Shown one piece after another: positions 8,372 to 18,140 of a stretch of 64,000 nt of DNA. This stretch comes from Candidatus Culexarchaeum yellowstonense. Its GTDB lineage: Archaea; Thermoproteota; Methanomethylicia; Culexarchaeales; Culexarchaeaceae. The DNA lies in NCBI GenBank assembly GCA_024707015.1, contig JANGFR010000004.1:1-64000 (forward strand). Direction: 5' to 3'. Under the pieces are notes generated by a model, which saw nothing but the letters and a program-made list of their open reading frames with translations, had not been told where the DNA came from and searched no databases. A program made the translations under genes and the position numbers. Positions within the stretch are counted from its first letter, which is position 1. Each line of letters begins with the position of its first letter.

Positions 8372-9769
8372 TTACATATCATAATGCACATTTGACATCG
8401 ATTTACGTAAAGTTTCTAGTTTACTAGTTTTATGGCTGATTGTAGTTTGCACAATATGAATGTAATCTGTCAAAACTTTTTTCCTCAAAGTTAGATAGCG
8501 AGGTATCCCATATAATGGCGAAAGATTTAGATTGAAGACTCTTTTATCTTCTTCTCCAAAACGTTCATCTAACTCTTTTATCTTCATTAATATGTTCTGT
8601 TCTCTTAAAATTTTTTCGACATCACTTTTCCTCGTGTACTTTTCATCGATCAGCTTCTTTAACAAGAATGGTATTAGGGTAGGGTTTGCTATTTCTACAC
8701 AATAATTGTCATTTTCTTCCTTTACATTTAGAAGCCTATTATTATCCATCAGAAGAGATTCGTATGAACGTATGAATTCTAGATTTTGAGGAGCACTGAA
8801 TTTGGACAGCCTTCCAATAATTTTTTTAAAAATCTCTTTATCTACATTAAAACAATAGATCAACTTTCCCAGATTTTCATTTTTAACCATAAATGGGAAA
8901 AGTAAGGGTAAAATCTCATATGGAGAATATACAAGCCCCAAAAGTGTCTCTACTAGATTAATGTTTCCACTTTTAATGTCAACATCTTCATATGGCGTTG
9001 AATAATTATTGAAAGATATCAAGAAACAGATAAAGTAGTCTCCTTCATATCCTCCTCCATTAAGGAATATGTTCATTTCAACGGGATCTTCAGTAAAATG
9101 TAGTGGGACTTTTTTAATGTCAACAAAGCCCGTCGGATGGAAGGATATGAAACCACCTATAACTTCATATAGCTTGATTATTGAATTCAGCCATACCTTT
9201 TTAATTTTCCTCTGGTGAATATTCTCTCTCTTAATGTACACTACTCCAAAGTTATAGTTAAAAATGGCTTCAAACATACGTTTCCTATCTTTATAGGAAG
9301 ATATATGAAACCATCTGTGAGGGGACCATATACATCCATTTTTAATCGTGGATGGCGTCAGATAAAAATCGTTAATTAAATTTGCCACGTAAAGTTTAGA
9401 AAGATCACTATTTAGAGTAGCAGGTTTTATTGCACCCCATGATACCACTCTATTTTCATCTTTCCGGAAGCGGCGAATCCTGCAACTGATAATTGTTCCT
9501 TCAGCTCTAATTCCCTCATAATTCCTAACTAGATCATAAAATGTTCTAGCAAGATTATCCGAAGTTATGTCCAATGATAGTAAAATACCATATTCAGGCA
9601 AATATACTGGGAAAACATATATCTTTGACATAACTTCTTGGTGCCTTCCAAGACGGGGATTATAGACGACTTTTCCCTTGATTTTCTCCAATAAAGCTGA
9701 AGGATCAACTAAAGGATTTATTAACAGTTCAGCCCCCTCTTTTAGATCCACATTTATATTGGTATTCAT
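8372..9769 (-). CDS. unknown third component of the helicase-methylase operon
   Basis: A 465-residue soluble protein I do not recognise. No Walker, zinc-finger or nuclease motif is evident. A conspicuous segment reads GCIWSPHRWFHISSYKDRKR, the centre is aromatic-rich and beta-like, and the C-terminal 100 residues are helical and charged. Its start lies six bases after the methylase stop, so it is the last gene of a three-gene operon with the helicase and methylase. The constant spacing argues that it works with them, for instance as a specificity, scaffold or effector subunit. That role is inferred from position only. Confidence 0.75.
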   Translation of the reverse strand: MNTNINVDLKEGAELLINPLVDPSALLEKIKGKVVYNPRLGRHQEVMSKIYVFPVYLPEYGILLSLDITSDNLARTFYDLVRNYEGIRAEGTIISCRIRRFRKDENRVVSWGAIKPATLNSDLSKLYVANLINDFYLTPSTIKNGCIWSPHRWFHISSYKDRKRMFEAIFNYNFGVVYIKRENIHQRKIKKVWLNSIIKLYEVIGGFISFHPTGFVDIKKVPLHFTEDPVEMNIFLNGGGYEGDYFICFLISFNNYSTPYEDVDIKSGNINLVETLLGLVYSPYEILPLLFPFMVKNENLGKLIYCFNVDKEIFKKIIGRLSKFSAPQNLEFIRSYESLLMDNNRLLNVKEENDNYCVEIANPTLIPFLLKKLIDEKYTRKSDVEKILREQNILMKIKELDERFGEEDKRVFNLNLSPLYGIPRYLTLRKKVLTDYIHIVQTTISHKTSKLETLRKSMSNVHYDM

Positions 9770-9775
9770 TTAAAA

Positions 9776-11512
9776 TCATCCCTCATAAAACTCTATTACT
9801 TTCTCTATGGACTTCTGAAGTTGCTCATCATACTTAGTAAATTTGTGTGTTGTGAACGTATAGTAGATATCTTGTTTTTGCTTCCCGAAAACGAAAAGCA
9901 AGTCAAGATAAATTTTCCTCTTAACGAGGCCACCACTACTTTCACCTATTACTGGATAAACTGCATGCAACCATATAGGTAACTTCTTAAATACATCGAG
10001 GAATGCATATAACTTTACATAATCAAAGTGATGAAAAGTTACTAGAATCTTTCCATCAGTAGACAGTTTATTAACTGCATGATAAAAGACTGAATATAAT
10101 TCATTTTTATATTTCATTAAATCTTCCTTACGTCTCAAAACTATTTCTTTCTGTAATAATTGCGTTAAATAATCTTCGTTGATTTCATCAATTATACTCA
10201 AACTAAATAATGACAAGTCTGAATAGTACTGATAATCCCCATAAGGTGGATCTGTGAATATTACATCAAAGTTTCCTTCCATTTGTGGAAGAACATCTTG
10301 TGCCGGACCATGGAAAACTTTGAATTTTAAGTCAATTTTTTGACGGTCAATATAGTCACGTGCCCTTTTAAGCTTTCTAAAAGCTGAAATCAAATTTCCA
10401 CGTCCTAATGGTAAAAGTTTACCATTTGAAAGCCTATATGCGAGTGGGTTTAATTCTACTGGCTGGGGTGGCAACCAGTAACTTTTAATTACAAATGCTG
10501 GAATAACTTTCAAATACTTATCAGAATAGTAGGCAAGAATAGAGCAAGAGCGGAGAGAATCAGAAACTAAAACTTTAGCTAATGTCCTATAGGGATCTAC
10601 CTGAAAATGATTTAAAAAAGCCTTGAATGTTAAAAACTGGCGTTGTGTTAGCAATTCATGAAAATATCTTAATCCCGCATTTAGCAATCGGTTTGTTTCA
10701 TTTAACCTTGGTATTTCTAACGAATTATATAACATATTCTGCGGATCGCAACGAAAATTACGAAAATCCTCCATATTTAATTCTTTAATATGCCTTTCAT
10801 GACATATTGGACAATAATACTCTAAAGCATATGGTGAAAGTTTAAAGTAATCTATCCTCTCGTACTTCTTATTAAATATATTTCCACAGAATTTACAATT
10901 AGTAAGCTCATGTTCATCAGAATATACCCTTCCGCACTTCTCACAAAAATAAGTCTTCACTTTTCCATCCTTAATCTTATTAAACTTAATCTGTAACTCC
11001 CCTTTCTTATTACTCCATGCTAAAAACGTATGAATTATTAGTGCATCATGACCTTTATCACATTTAGTACTCCACAATCCAAGTAAGCTATCAGCCACAT
11101 GTTTAATTTCATGTTCAAACCAATCAAAATCGACTTGAGATAACATCTTCAAAGAATTTAAGAAGAGACATGGTATCTTATTAATATCAACCCCAACAGG
11201 TTCGTATCCTAAAATGCTGCTTTCAATTAATATAGTACCACCACCAGCAAACGGATCTAGAAGTTTTTTACCTTTGACTTTCAATGGATTGAAATACAAG
11301 CTATTAACGAAGGACCGGTAATCATCAACATCATCTAAAACTTTTAAATCGAGTTCCGTGAAAGACAAAAATAACCTAACCACACCTGAATAGCGTCTTG
11401 CCCACCACTTATGGATCTCATAGAAAGGAAGCCTTCTAGCCCACTCGAGCTCTCTTGAAAACTCATTAACGACATCTAATAGATCACTAGGAATACGGTC
11501 TATTATTTTCAA
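9776..11512 (-). CDS. DNA methyltransferase, DUF1156-like, with internal zinc ribbons
   Basis: A 578-residue amino-methyltransferase. The N-terminus (IHKWWARRYSGV, residues 33-44) matches the start of DUF1156-type adenine-specific methylases. Motif I is LLDPFAGGGT (84-93) and the catalytic motif IV is DPPYGDYQY (about 422). The insert between them carries two zinc-ribbon cysteine sets, CEKCG...CKFCG and CPIC, presumably for DNA contact. It overlaps the upstream helicase gene by four bases. In defence loci such methylases mark host DNA so that a partner helicase or nuclease complex spares it. Target base and sequence are not visible. Confidence 0.88.
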   Translation of the reverse strand: MKIIDRIPSDLLDVVNEFSRELEWARRLPFYEIHKWWARRYSGVVRLFLSFTELDLKVLDDVDDYRSFVNSLYFNPLKVKGKKLLDPFAGGGTILIESSILGYEPVGVDINKIPCLFLNSLKMLSQVDFDWFEHEIKHVADSLLGLWSTKCDKGHDALIIHTFLAWSNKKGELQIKFNKIKDGKVKTYFCEKCGRVYSDEHELTNCKFCGNIFNKKYERIDYFKLSPYALEYYCPICHERHIKELNMEDFRNFRCDPQNMLYNSLEIPRLNETNRLLNAGLRYFHELLTQRQFLTFKAFLNHFQVDPYRTLAKVLVSDSLRSCSILAYYSDKYLKVIPAFVIKSYWLPPQPVELNPLAYRLSNGKLLPLGRGNLISAFRKLKRARDYIDRQKIDLKFKVFHGPAQDVLPQMEGNFDVIFTDPPYGDYQYYSDLSLFSLSIIDEINEDYLTQLLQKEIVLRRKEDLMKYKNELYSVFYHAVNKLSTDGKILVTFHHFDYVKLYAFLDVFKKLPIWLHAVYPVIGESSGGLVKRKIYLDLLFVFGKQKQDIYYTFTTHKFTKYDEQLQKSIEKVIEFYEG

Positions 11513-14500
11513 TCACAATCACCCGGCAAAGTAGCTTTATGATCATCATCCCATAAAATCACTACATCTTCTTCGTTTTCCATAAAACTTGAACGAGTCA
11601 AATTCATGGAACCATGAATGGAAATCTTTTGTTTTCCAAATAGTAGAAGATATACTTTTGCATGAGTCAGATGGGTGGTGACTCTTATACCATGTTTTTC
11701 CAATTCGTTTATATAGGGATTATCAGGCCTTGTTAAAACTTCCACATTCACTCCACTTTTCTTACACTCCAATAGAATAGATAAACCATAATCATCAATG
11801 AAAGGAACTTTAACAATAACTTTTTCTGACTTCTTCATCAACTTTTTCAAAAATTCACCAAACCCTTTTCCGATAAAAGTCAGATGACCCCTTTTAAATA
11901 TTTTTAAAAATGTTATGGTTAAATTCCTTGAGATAATATAATTTTGCAAAAAGGGTTCGGTGCACCCTCTATAAAGTATTAAACAATCTTCACAACCATC
12001 AGCACAAAGTTTAGGTACTCCCTCTGAATGTATTATTGGCAAAAGATATTCTGACAAGTCATCACTATACTCCTCCCATTTCATTAATTCCTGAGATAAA
12101 ATATGCCTATACGTTACAATATCTATAAAATCAAGTTTAATGTGGGAATTTATTTTTTCATTTAATTCACCAATCTTCTTTTGAAGGGCAACTATTTTAT
12201 CACGCACTTCTTGTTGACTACTAAGTTTTGATAAGTAATTTTTAGAATCGCTCATTAAAATCTTAGAATCATTCTCCATCCGTTTATCATGCTTTTCCAA
12301 AAAGTCAATAGACCACTCAATGAACTCTTCCATGAACCTCTTTTCACCAACACTCTTAATCTCATTTCTTACAGTCTCAACAAGACCAATACCATCATTT
12401 TTAGATTTTTCTAACACATAAATAGAGCTACCTTTAACAAAATATGTTATTCTATCAGGGTCTACCTGAACCTTTTTTGTAATCAGAAATATGAAGAATA
12501 GATGAGCAATTGTATGAATCAGGCATTCTCTAACAAAATTGATAAATTCCATAGAATTCGTTTCAACCTTTGTAGCGTCATACTTAACGTAGTCTAATGC
12601 TGCATCGATATAAGAACCCTTTTCTAGAAGTTTTCTATACATGTAAAACTTAAACTTCAGTAAATTAACGATGTCATTACGTTCCCTCAATATATTCAAT
12701 AAAATAATGTCCAGTAACGTTTGATTAAACATGAGACAAATAAGAGAGGTTCTGGCTAAATAACCCAGAGGGCATATTTCAAATTCCCTAAGCAGATAAT
12801 CATTAAATCCTCTAGGGAGATATACGGTTACTTTATCATAAACGAACTCTACATCTTCCCGTAATTCATCATATGTCATCGTTTTCACATGATATGTGAG
12901 AGGTTCATCAACTTGAGGTAAATTTCGCACATTCATATTAACATAAAACTTAGGAAATATTCTTCTTTTTCTAATTCTACCACTCCAATGCTTATTTCCA
13001 TCACAGCCTATAACTGTACACTCAGTTTTTGCTATGGGACAGCTTTTATCAAATGGGTCCACTGATATGCAATATCCAAGAAAACATATGTAGGGGTATC
13101 TAAAGTTTAACCCCCACTTATCACCAGAATTTTGTATTTCATTATCTATACGTTGTAAATAGTTAATGGTCTTATTTTTGATAACATCATACAATCCATT
13201 GGTTACTTCAAGTTGATATAGCTTCCCAATATTTTTATAAAGCAAGTACTTATCGCCATCTATTTTTGATGTATTTATCTTCTCTGAACCATATTTTATA
13301 TATAATGGCTTTCCATCTTTACATTGCATCTTGAAAATGAATGCTTTCTCTAATGTAAGCATATCCAAGAAGTCTATTTGGGAAGGTATAAGAATATCTT
13401 TATATTTTTCAGCCTCGCCCTTAATCAAATCATTCGTTGCAACTTTCTTATAAATCTCGGATGGAAATATGTAAAAGCCTTTCTGAGGTTTTACTAACCA
13501 GAAATGTCTTGCACCAACACAACTAGTTATCTCTCTTTGAGTTCTTTCTTCGAAGGGTATAGTTATAGGCTCAAATGGTGGAGTTCGTGAAATTACGTCG
13601 CTCAAAAATTCCTCTTTCTTCGATGTTTGTGTATAAAGCTCAGCACCAATGGTAACTAATTGATCTATAAATTCATTCCCCATAAATCTGAATCCAATCA
13701 TTGACTCAACTAAATTAATCGGATGCTCCGAAAGCTTCTTATACATTTCTTCAGCCTTATAATACTTGACAAATTCCTCATCAGAAACACCATCCACCCC
13801 ATTCACTTTAGAAAGTATTACAATTTGCGGCTTAAAATACTTCACAAGTTTATAGTCAAGTTCCACTAAATCTCCTTCAAATGAGTATAGAGGATGATAT
13901 TCAACTCGAATACTACTTCTAATATCCATGAGATTTTGAATAACTTCTGAAACACTCTCTTTAATAATATCCAAATCAACTTTCTTAACTCCCTCCCTCA
14001 TTTTAAGTAACTCTAATTTAAGACGCCCAATTTTCTCCGTTAAAAGTTTCTTTTCTTTCAAGGAAAGTTTATCCAATTCATTCTCCATGCTAATCAAAAG
14101 GTTGTTAAACTCATCTATGAAAGAATTAAGTTCATTAAGTAGCCATACCCTTTCCTTCCAATACTTAATATTCTTAAATCTATCCTCCACATTTGGTTGT
14201 AAGAGAATTTGCGTTATTTTCTTTAATTCTTCTATTATATCTTTAATATCAACACTTATTCCTAAATCTCTAACAATTTGGGGTAAAATGGAACTTGTTT
14301 TATCAAGAATCATATATGCTATTTCCTTCGAGCCGCGTAATCTTAGAAGGTCCCCTCCCCTCTTTCCATAATATGCTAATGTATATAAAAGAGCTGAATA
14401 GGAAGCCACAAAAACATTTGAGTAAGATACTGGTATTTTCGGAATCTTGTTAATGTCAGTAAGCTCTCGAATCCCCTTATAAATATAGAAATATTCAAGA

Positions 14501-16290
14501 GGATTATTTCGGACAACTATTATGCAGAGTGATGACCGAAGGGTTGTTTCCTCATTTCTTCCTGCACGACCCACTCTTTGAATTATACTTTCCAGGGAAA
14601 ACGGTATGCCTGCATTAACAACAACCGAAACATTATCGTAATCAACTCCAAGCTCCAAGGTGGATGTCGTGAAAACAACGTCTATCGCGCCTGACTTTAT
14701 CCGTCGCTCCACATCAAAACGGTCCACTCTATCAGAAAAATGCACCTCCACATTCCCCTTAATAGATTCTCTTAGCAAATCAAGTTCTTCCTTTGACTCG
14801 CCTGACATCTTATACTCTTCATTATATACCCAATAACAAAAAGCGTCTTCTGGAGATAAGTCTGGATGTAAATGATCTCTTGGATCACCAAGTTTAACAG
14901 CTTCTAAAAGTTGTGTGTATATTCTCGAAATACTCCTTATACCATCCACAAAAATGAGACTTTGAAGATTCTTTTTGGTTCTAATCCTATTTACGGTAGA
15001 AAGGAAAATAGCCAACTCATGTATATATGTTTCCCAAGAGGTGAATGGATGAATTGCAATTAATAAGTATAGTTCAAGTTTATGCTCGTCTATGCCATGA
15101 GTCTTCTCATTATACACTAAATTTATGAAATCAGCCAAACTTAACCCACTAATTTCTTGAATAAATTCTTCAAATTTTGGAATAGTTGCAGATGAGAAAA
15201 CAAGACGCCCTTTTGGGGTGACGAGTGAGCGCAATATATGAACAAAATATCTTAATATCCCTGCATTTATACTTCGATATGCATGAACTTCATCGAACAC
15301 TAAGAATTTGATATTCTCAGAAAGATAACCATTTTTCCAATAAACGGGATCACATAAACGAAACTGGTAAGCCCAAATATTAGTGATTAAAATAGTTGGA
15401 GGATGTTGCTTGAAATCTTCTCTTGTTAAAGCAATAAACTTAAATGAATCATTACATTTCCGACAAAATACTTTGCCATCTTTCACTAAAAGTTTCTCAT
15501 CTTTGTGCACTGGGCACATAATCCCCCTGTATTCGTCAAAATTCCTTATCTTCCTTTTTTCTTTAACATCTCCATCATCAATACCAATACTTATATTCAA
15601 ATTCAATTCTCGATTTAAATAGTAAACTATTCTAATGAGTCGCCCCATCTGGTCAGATCCAAGCGATTTTCTCGGATAAAAAAGGACAGCAGCTACTCCC
15701 TTTCTTCCCTCCAATACACTTTTAATGGCAAAAAGCAAAATTGGGATCAGAAAAATATACGTTTTTCCAAACGCAGTTGGAGCGCAGATAACAACATTCT
15801 TATCCTCTCTCAAAAATTGTAAAATCGATAAAAACTGATACTTTGACAGCCCCTTTAATCCAGCATCGATTAAAGCTTCAATAAACTTGTCAACCAAATC
15901 TGCAGGAATTATCTTTGAAAATTCCTTCTTTAACTCCTCCAGATTCTGATCGTTTTTGCTGAAATTAACATACTCAAAAGAACAAAAGGGGCGTAACTGA
16001 AGATCAAGAGATGATTCCAAAACATACTTAGTTCCACCATACTTTATACGTATATCCGATGCCCTATAAGCAACATCCATCAATAAACTATGATACAAAT
16101 TTTGTGAAACCTTTATTACGAAACCCTCCTTTATAAGGTTTGAAAGAACTTCATCGGATATCCCTAAACTGTGAATCTCTTCATATGTTAAGAAAGTGTC
16201 CCCAATTTTACCTGTTTTCCTATATTTTTCATACTCATACTTTACTATTCTATGATATACATTACTCAAATACTTTAAATTAAATGACAT
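11509..16290 (-). CDS. DEAD-type helicase fused to DUF1998-like and phospholipase-D domains
   Basis: A 1593-residue protein with superfamily-2 helicase motifs: Walker A APTAFGKT (170-177), a zinc-ribbon insert (CPVH...CRKC), DEVH (about 330), SSAT (about 360), LELGVDY (about 538) and QRVGRAGR (about 567). A Cys-rich segment lies near 1071. The cysteine cluster CADGCEDCLILYRGC (about 1429) resembles the DUF1998 signature of MrfA and DrmB. The last 100 residues form a PLD module with one HKD-like motif, HAKVYLLLFGK...GSMN (about 1539). DISARM encodes helicase, DUF1998 protein and PLD protein separately (DrmA, DrmB, DrmC); here comparable parts are one chain. The methylase follows with a four-base overlap. 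Confidence 0.85.
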   Translation of the reverse strand: MSFNLKYLSNVYHRIVKYEYEKYRKTGKIGDTFLTYEEIHSLGISDEVLSNLIKEGFVIKVSQNLYHSLLMDVAYRASDIRIKYGGTKYVLESSLDLQLRPFCSFEYVNFSKNDQNLEELKKEFSKIIPADLVDKFIEALIDAGLKGLSKYQFLSILQFLREDKNVVICAPTAFGKTYIFLIPILLFAIKSVLEGRKGVAAVLFYPRKSLGSDQMGRLIRIVYYLNRELNLNISIGIDDGDVKEKRKIRNFDEYRGIMCPVHKDEKLLVKDGKVFCRKCNDSFKFIALTREDFKQHPPTILITNIWAYQFRLCDPVYWKNGYLSENIKFLVFDEVHAYRSINAGILRYFVHILRSLVTPKGRLVFSSATIPKFEEFIQEISGLSLADFINLVYNEKTHGIDEHKLELYLLIAIHPFTSWETYIHELAIFLSTVNRIRTKKNLQSLIFVDGIRSISRIYTQLLEAVKLGDPRDHLHPDLSPEDAFCYWVYNEEYKMSGESKEELDLLRESIKGNVEVHFSDRVDRFDVERRIKSGAIDVVFTTSTLELGVDYDNVSVVVNAGIPFSLESIIQRVGRAGRNEETTLRSSLCIIVVRNNPLEYFYIYKGIRELTDINKIPKIPVSYSNVFVASYSALLYTLAYYGKRGGDLLRLRGSKEIAYMILDKTSSILPQIVRDLGISVDIKDIIEELKKITQILLQPNVEDRFKNIKYWKERVWLLNELNSFIDEFNNLLISMENELDKLSLKEKKLLTEKIGRLKLELLKMREGVKKVDLDIIKESVSEVIQNLMDIRSSIRVEYHPLYSFEGDLVELDYKLVKYFKPQIVILSKVNGVDGVSDEEFVKYYKAEEMYKKLSEHPINLVESMIGFRFMGNEFIDQLVTIGAELYTQTSKKEEFLSDVISRTPPFEPITIPFEERTQREITSCVGARHFWLVKPQKGFYIFPSEIYKKVATNDLIKGEAEKYKDILIPSQIDFLDMLTLEKAFIFKMQCKDGKPLYIKYGSEKINTSKIDGDKYLLYKNIGKLYQLEVTNGLYDVIKNKTINYLQRIDNEIQNSGDKWGLNFRYPYICFLGYCISVDPFDKSCPIAKTECTVIGCDGNKHWSGRIRKRRIFPKFYVNMNVRNLPQVDEPLTYHVKTMTYDELREDVEFVYDKVTVYLPRGFNDYLLREFEICPLGYLARTSLICLMFNQTLLDIILLNILRERNDIVNLLKFKFYMYRKLLEKGSYIDAALDYVKYDATKVETNSMEFINFVRECLIHTIAHLFFIFLITKKVQVDPDRITYFVKGSSIYVLEKSKNDGIGLVETVRNEIKSVGEKRFMEEFIEWSIDFLEKHDKRMENDSKILMSDSKNYLSKLSSQQEVRDKIVALQKKIGELNEKINSHIKLDFIDIVTYRHILSQELMKWEEYSDDLSEYLLPIIHSEGVPKLCADGCEDCLILYRGCTEPFLQNYIISRNLTITFLKIFKRGHLTFIGKGFGEFLKKLMKKSEKVIVKVPFIDDYGLSILLECKKSGVNVEVLTRPDNPYINELEKHGIRVTTHLTHAKVYLLLFGKQKISIHGSMNLTRSSFMENEEDVVILWDDDHKATLPGDCD

Positions 16291-16371
16291 TCATTTTCAC
16301 TAAAAATAATATAATTCCCCTATTTAATATTCTTTATTTCATAAGATGTCGAGGTAACATTTAAAAAGTCA
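16291..16371. promoter_or_regulatory. divergent promoter of the helicase operon and HEPN gene
   Basis: The 81 bases between the two divergent starts are strongly AT-rich. On the minus strand AATTATAT lies about 25 bases before the helicase ATG, suggesting a leaderless or very short-leader transcript. Shared control of the helicase operon and the membrane HEPN gene is therefore plausible. Confidence 0.45.
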
Positions 16372-18018
16372 TTGAGACAAATCAAGATAGTGTCTATACG
16401 CCAAGAAATACTATATTCATTAATACTTGTCTTCATAAGCTTTTCAGCACTATTTATCCTGACATATCTTCTATCTATGCCTGTAAACTTGTATGTTCTC
16501 GTTTTTATTTCATTTTATATCTTAGCAGGTCCCTTCCTATCAACTATTCATCATAAGAATACATATTTTGCTGTGTTACCTATCCCATATTTAGGCCTTT
16601 GGCTTATTTCCGTGATATACTTTACATCCATAAATGTCCCATATACGCTTTCCATATATTTGGTCTCAATAATACCTGCCTTGTTAACAACATACATGCA
16701 TCTTTTCTCGAGAATGAGAAGCATGGTGTTTAATCGCGTTCCAATATCATATTTTGCAAAGACAGCTTCTGCCATAACCTCAATAGTTCTTCTCTTCTTA
16801 GGACTTCTAATATTGGGTTCGGCACCCATAAAACTTGAGCCTTCCAATAAAGCCACACTCTATGCACTATTATCAGTTACATACTGCTCCTTTACACTCA
16901 CTCAAATAAACTCTGCTTACCGATATAGGTTGATCTGCAAAACGCTAAATACAAGTAAAGTGGAAAATAAGATGGCAGCATCATTTGAAGAACTTTTGAC
17001 AAAATTTCCTCAGAAGAAAAATAAGGTAAACATGCTAAGATATTACTTTTTAGAAGCAATACGCTTATTTGAAGAAGGCTCCTATGAAATGGCATTTCTT
17101 ACAGCTTATATAATCATAAGGGATACAATAGTCGAAGATCCAAAGGAATACGTTTCAGACAAAAGAGAAGGAGAACCATCATCCTTCTCAGACATAAGGG
17201 CAATACTCGTACACTCACGACAGAAATACAAACAAATTGCAGAAATCAGAAAGAAACTTCCAGAATACACCCTAGAAATAATACAAAGAGCAGTAACATT
17301 CATTGAAAACCTTGTTTCCAACAAAAAGATGGTTTCTAAGAGAGAAGGGTTTGCAAGTTTTATTGCTAATGTAGCAAGAGAAAATGAAAGTTTCCTAAAT
17401 AGGAAGGCAAAGGAATCCTTTGAGGAAGTTGTAGAACTGGTAAACGATGCAATAGATTATGTAACCTTCTTTATTGAGAGAAAAAAGGTTGAAGAAAGTG
17501 CTACTCACCCCATGATTTTCTTTGCCTTCAATATTTTAATGCCATTTAGCTACGGAATACTTACTGACCTGCTAATCGGCAACTTGCCTGCATGCTTCTA
17601 TGAACTGAGAATAATGCTAGAATCAATTGCAAAATGTTACATTGCAGAATTACACCAAGAAGAAACTTTATTCTTTGAAGATAAACTCCTCTCATTGGAA
17701 AAAGTGCTAGAAGAGAGGGGAATAAGTACTTCTAAATTGTTAGGAGAATTTGGGGAAATGGTGGAGCTAGGCGATGAACCACTTAAACTATGGGGAAAAA
17801 TATCTCGAAATTGGGTTCATACAATTGGAATTGTAAGCAATATTGTAAAACAAGTCATCGAAAAATCAGAACCACCCACATATGCCCTAGCATTACCCAT
17901 GGTGTATAGCGAAGCCGACTTAACCACAATAGAAGAACTTGGCAAACAAGTATCCAGCTTCAGGAAAATACTAAAAACAACAATGGATAAATACAAAGAA
18001 GAAAGAATAACAGGTTAG
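16372..18018 (+). CDS. membrane-anchored HEPN-domain protein
   Basis: Residues 12-180 hold about six hydrophobic segments (near 12-34, 40-58, 66-84, 90-108, 132-152, 160-178). The rest is soluble and helical. A helix with LFEEGSYEMAFLTAYIIIRD (232-251) followed by DIRAILVH is a HEPN fold, with R276-x4-H281 matching the HEPN ribonuclease motif. A second helical region ends in SRNWVH (R479-x3-H483), possibly a further degenerate HEPN unit. HEPN proteins often act as RNA-cleaving effectors in defence systems. It is divergent from the helicase operon. The start may be TTG 16372 or GTG 16390. Function is inferred. Confidence 0.65.
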   Translation: MRQIKIVSIRQEILYSLILVFISFSALFILTYLLSMPVNLYVLVFISFYILAGPFLSTIHHKNTYFAVLPIPYLGLWLISVIYFTSINVPYTLSIYLVSIIPALLTTYMHLFSRMRSMVFNRVPISYFAKTASAITSIVLLFLGLLILGSAPIKLEPSNKATLYALLSVTYCSFTLTQINSAYRYRLICKTLNTSKVENKMAASFEELLTKFPQKKNKVNMLRYYFLEAIRLFEEGSYEMAFLTAYIIIRDTIVEDPKEYVSDKREGEPSSFSDIRAILVHSRQKYKQIAEIRKKLPEYTLEIIQRAVTFIENLVSNKKMVSKREGFASFIANVARENESFLNRKAKESFEEVVELVNDAIDYVTFFIERKKVEESATHPMIFFAFNILMPFSYGILTDLLIGNLPACFYELRIMLESIAKCYIAELHQEETLFFEDKLLSLEKVLEERGISTSKLLGEFGEMVELGDEPLKLWGKISRNWVHTIGIVSNIVKQVIEKSEPPTYALALPMVYSEADLTTIEELGKQVSSFRKILKTTMDKYKEERITG

Positions 18019-18072
18019 CTTCGCCAGATTTTAACATTTAATTCTTTAATCTGTATTAAAAAGTTTTATATT

Positions 18073-18094
18073 TTTTAAAGTTATAACTTTAAAA
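18073..18094. promoter_or_regulatory. 22-base perfect palindrome upstream of the RecD2-like gene
   Basis: TTTTAAAGTTA is followed directly by its exact reverse complement, giving a perfect 22-base palindrome that ends 46 bases before the ATG at 18141. It lies between a TTTTATATTTTT stretch and the gene and is a good candidate operator. An 17-codon frame begins inside its last base and overlaps the start of the helicase gene; this may be chance. Confidence 0.5.
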
Positions 18095-18140
18095 TGAAGT
18101 CAATCTTTAATGCAAGAACATTATTAATAGGGTTGTCATT

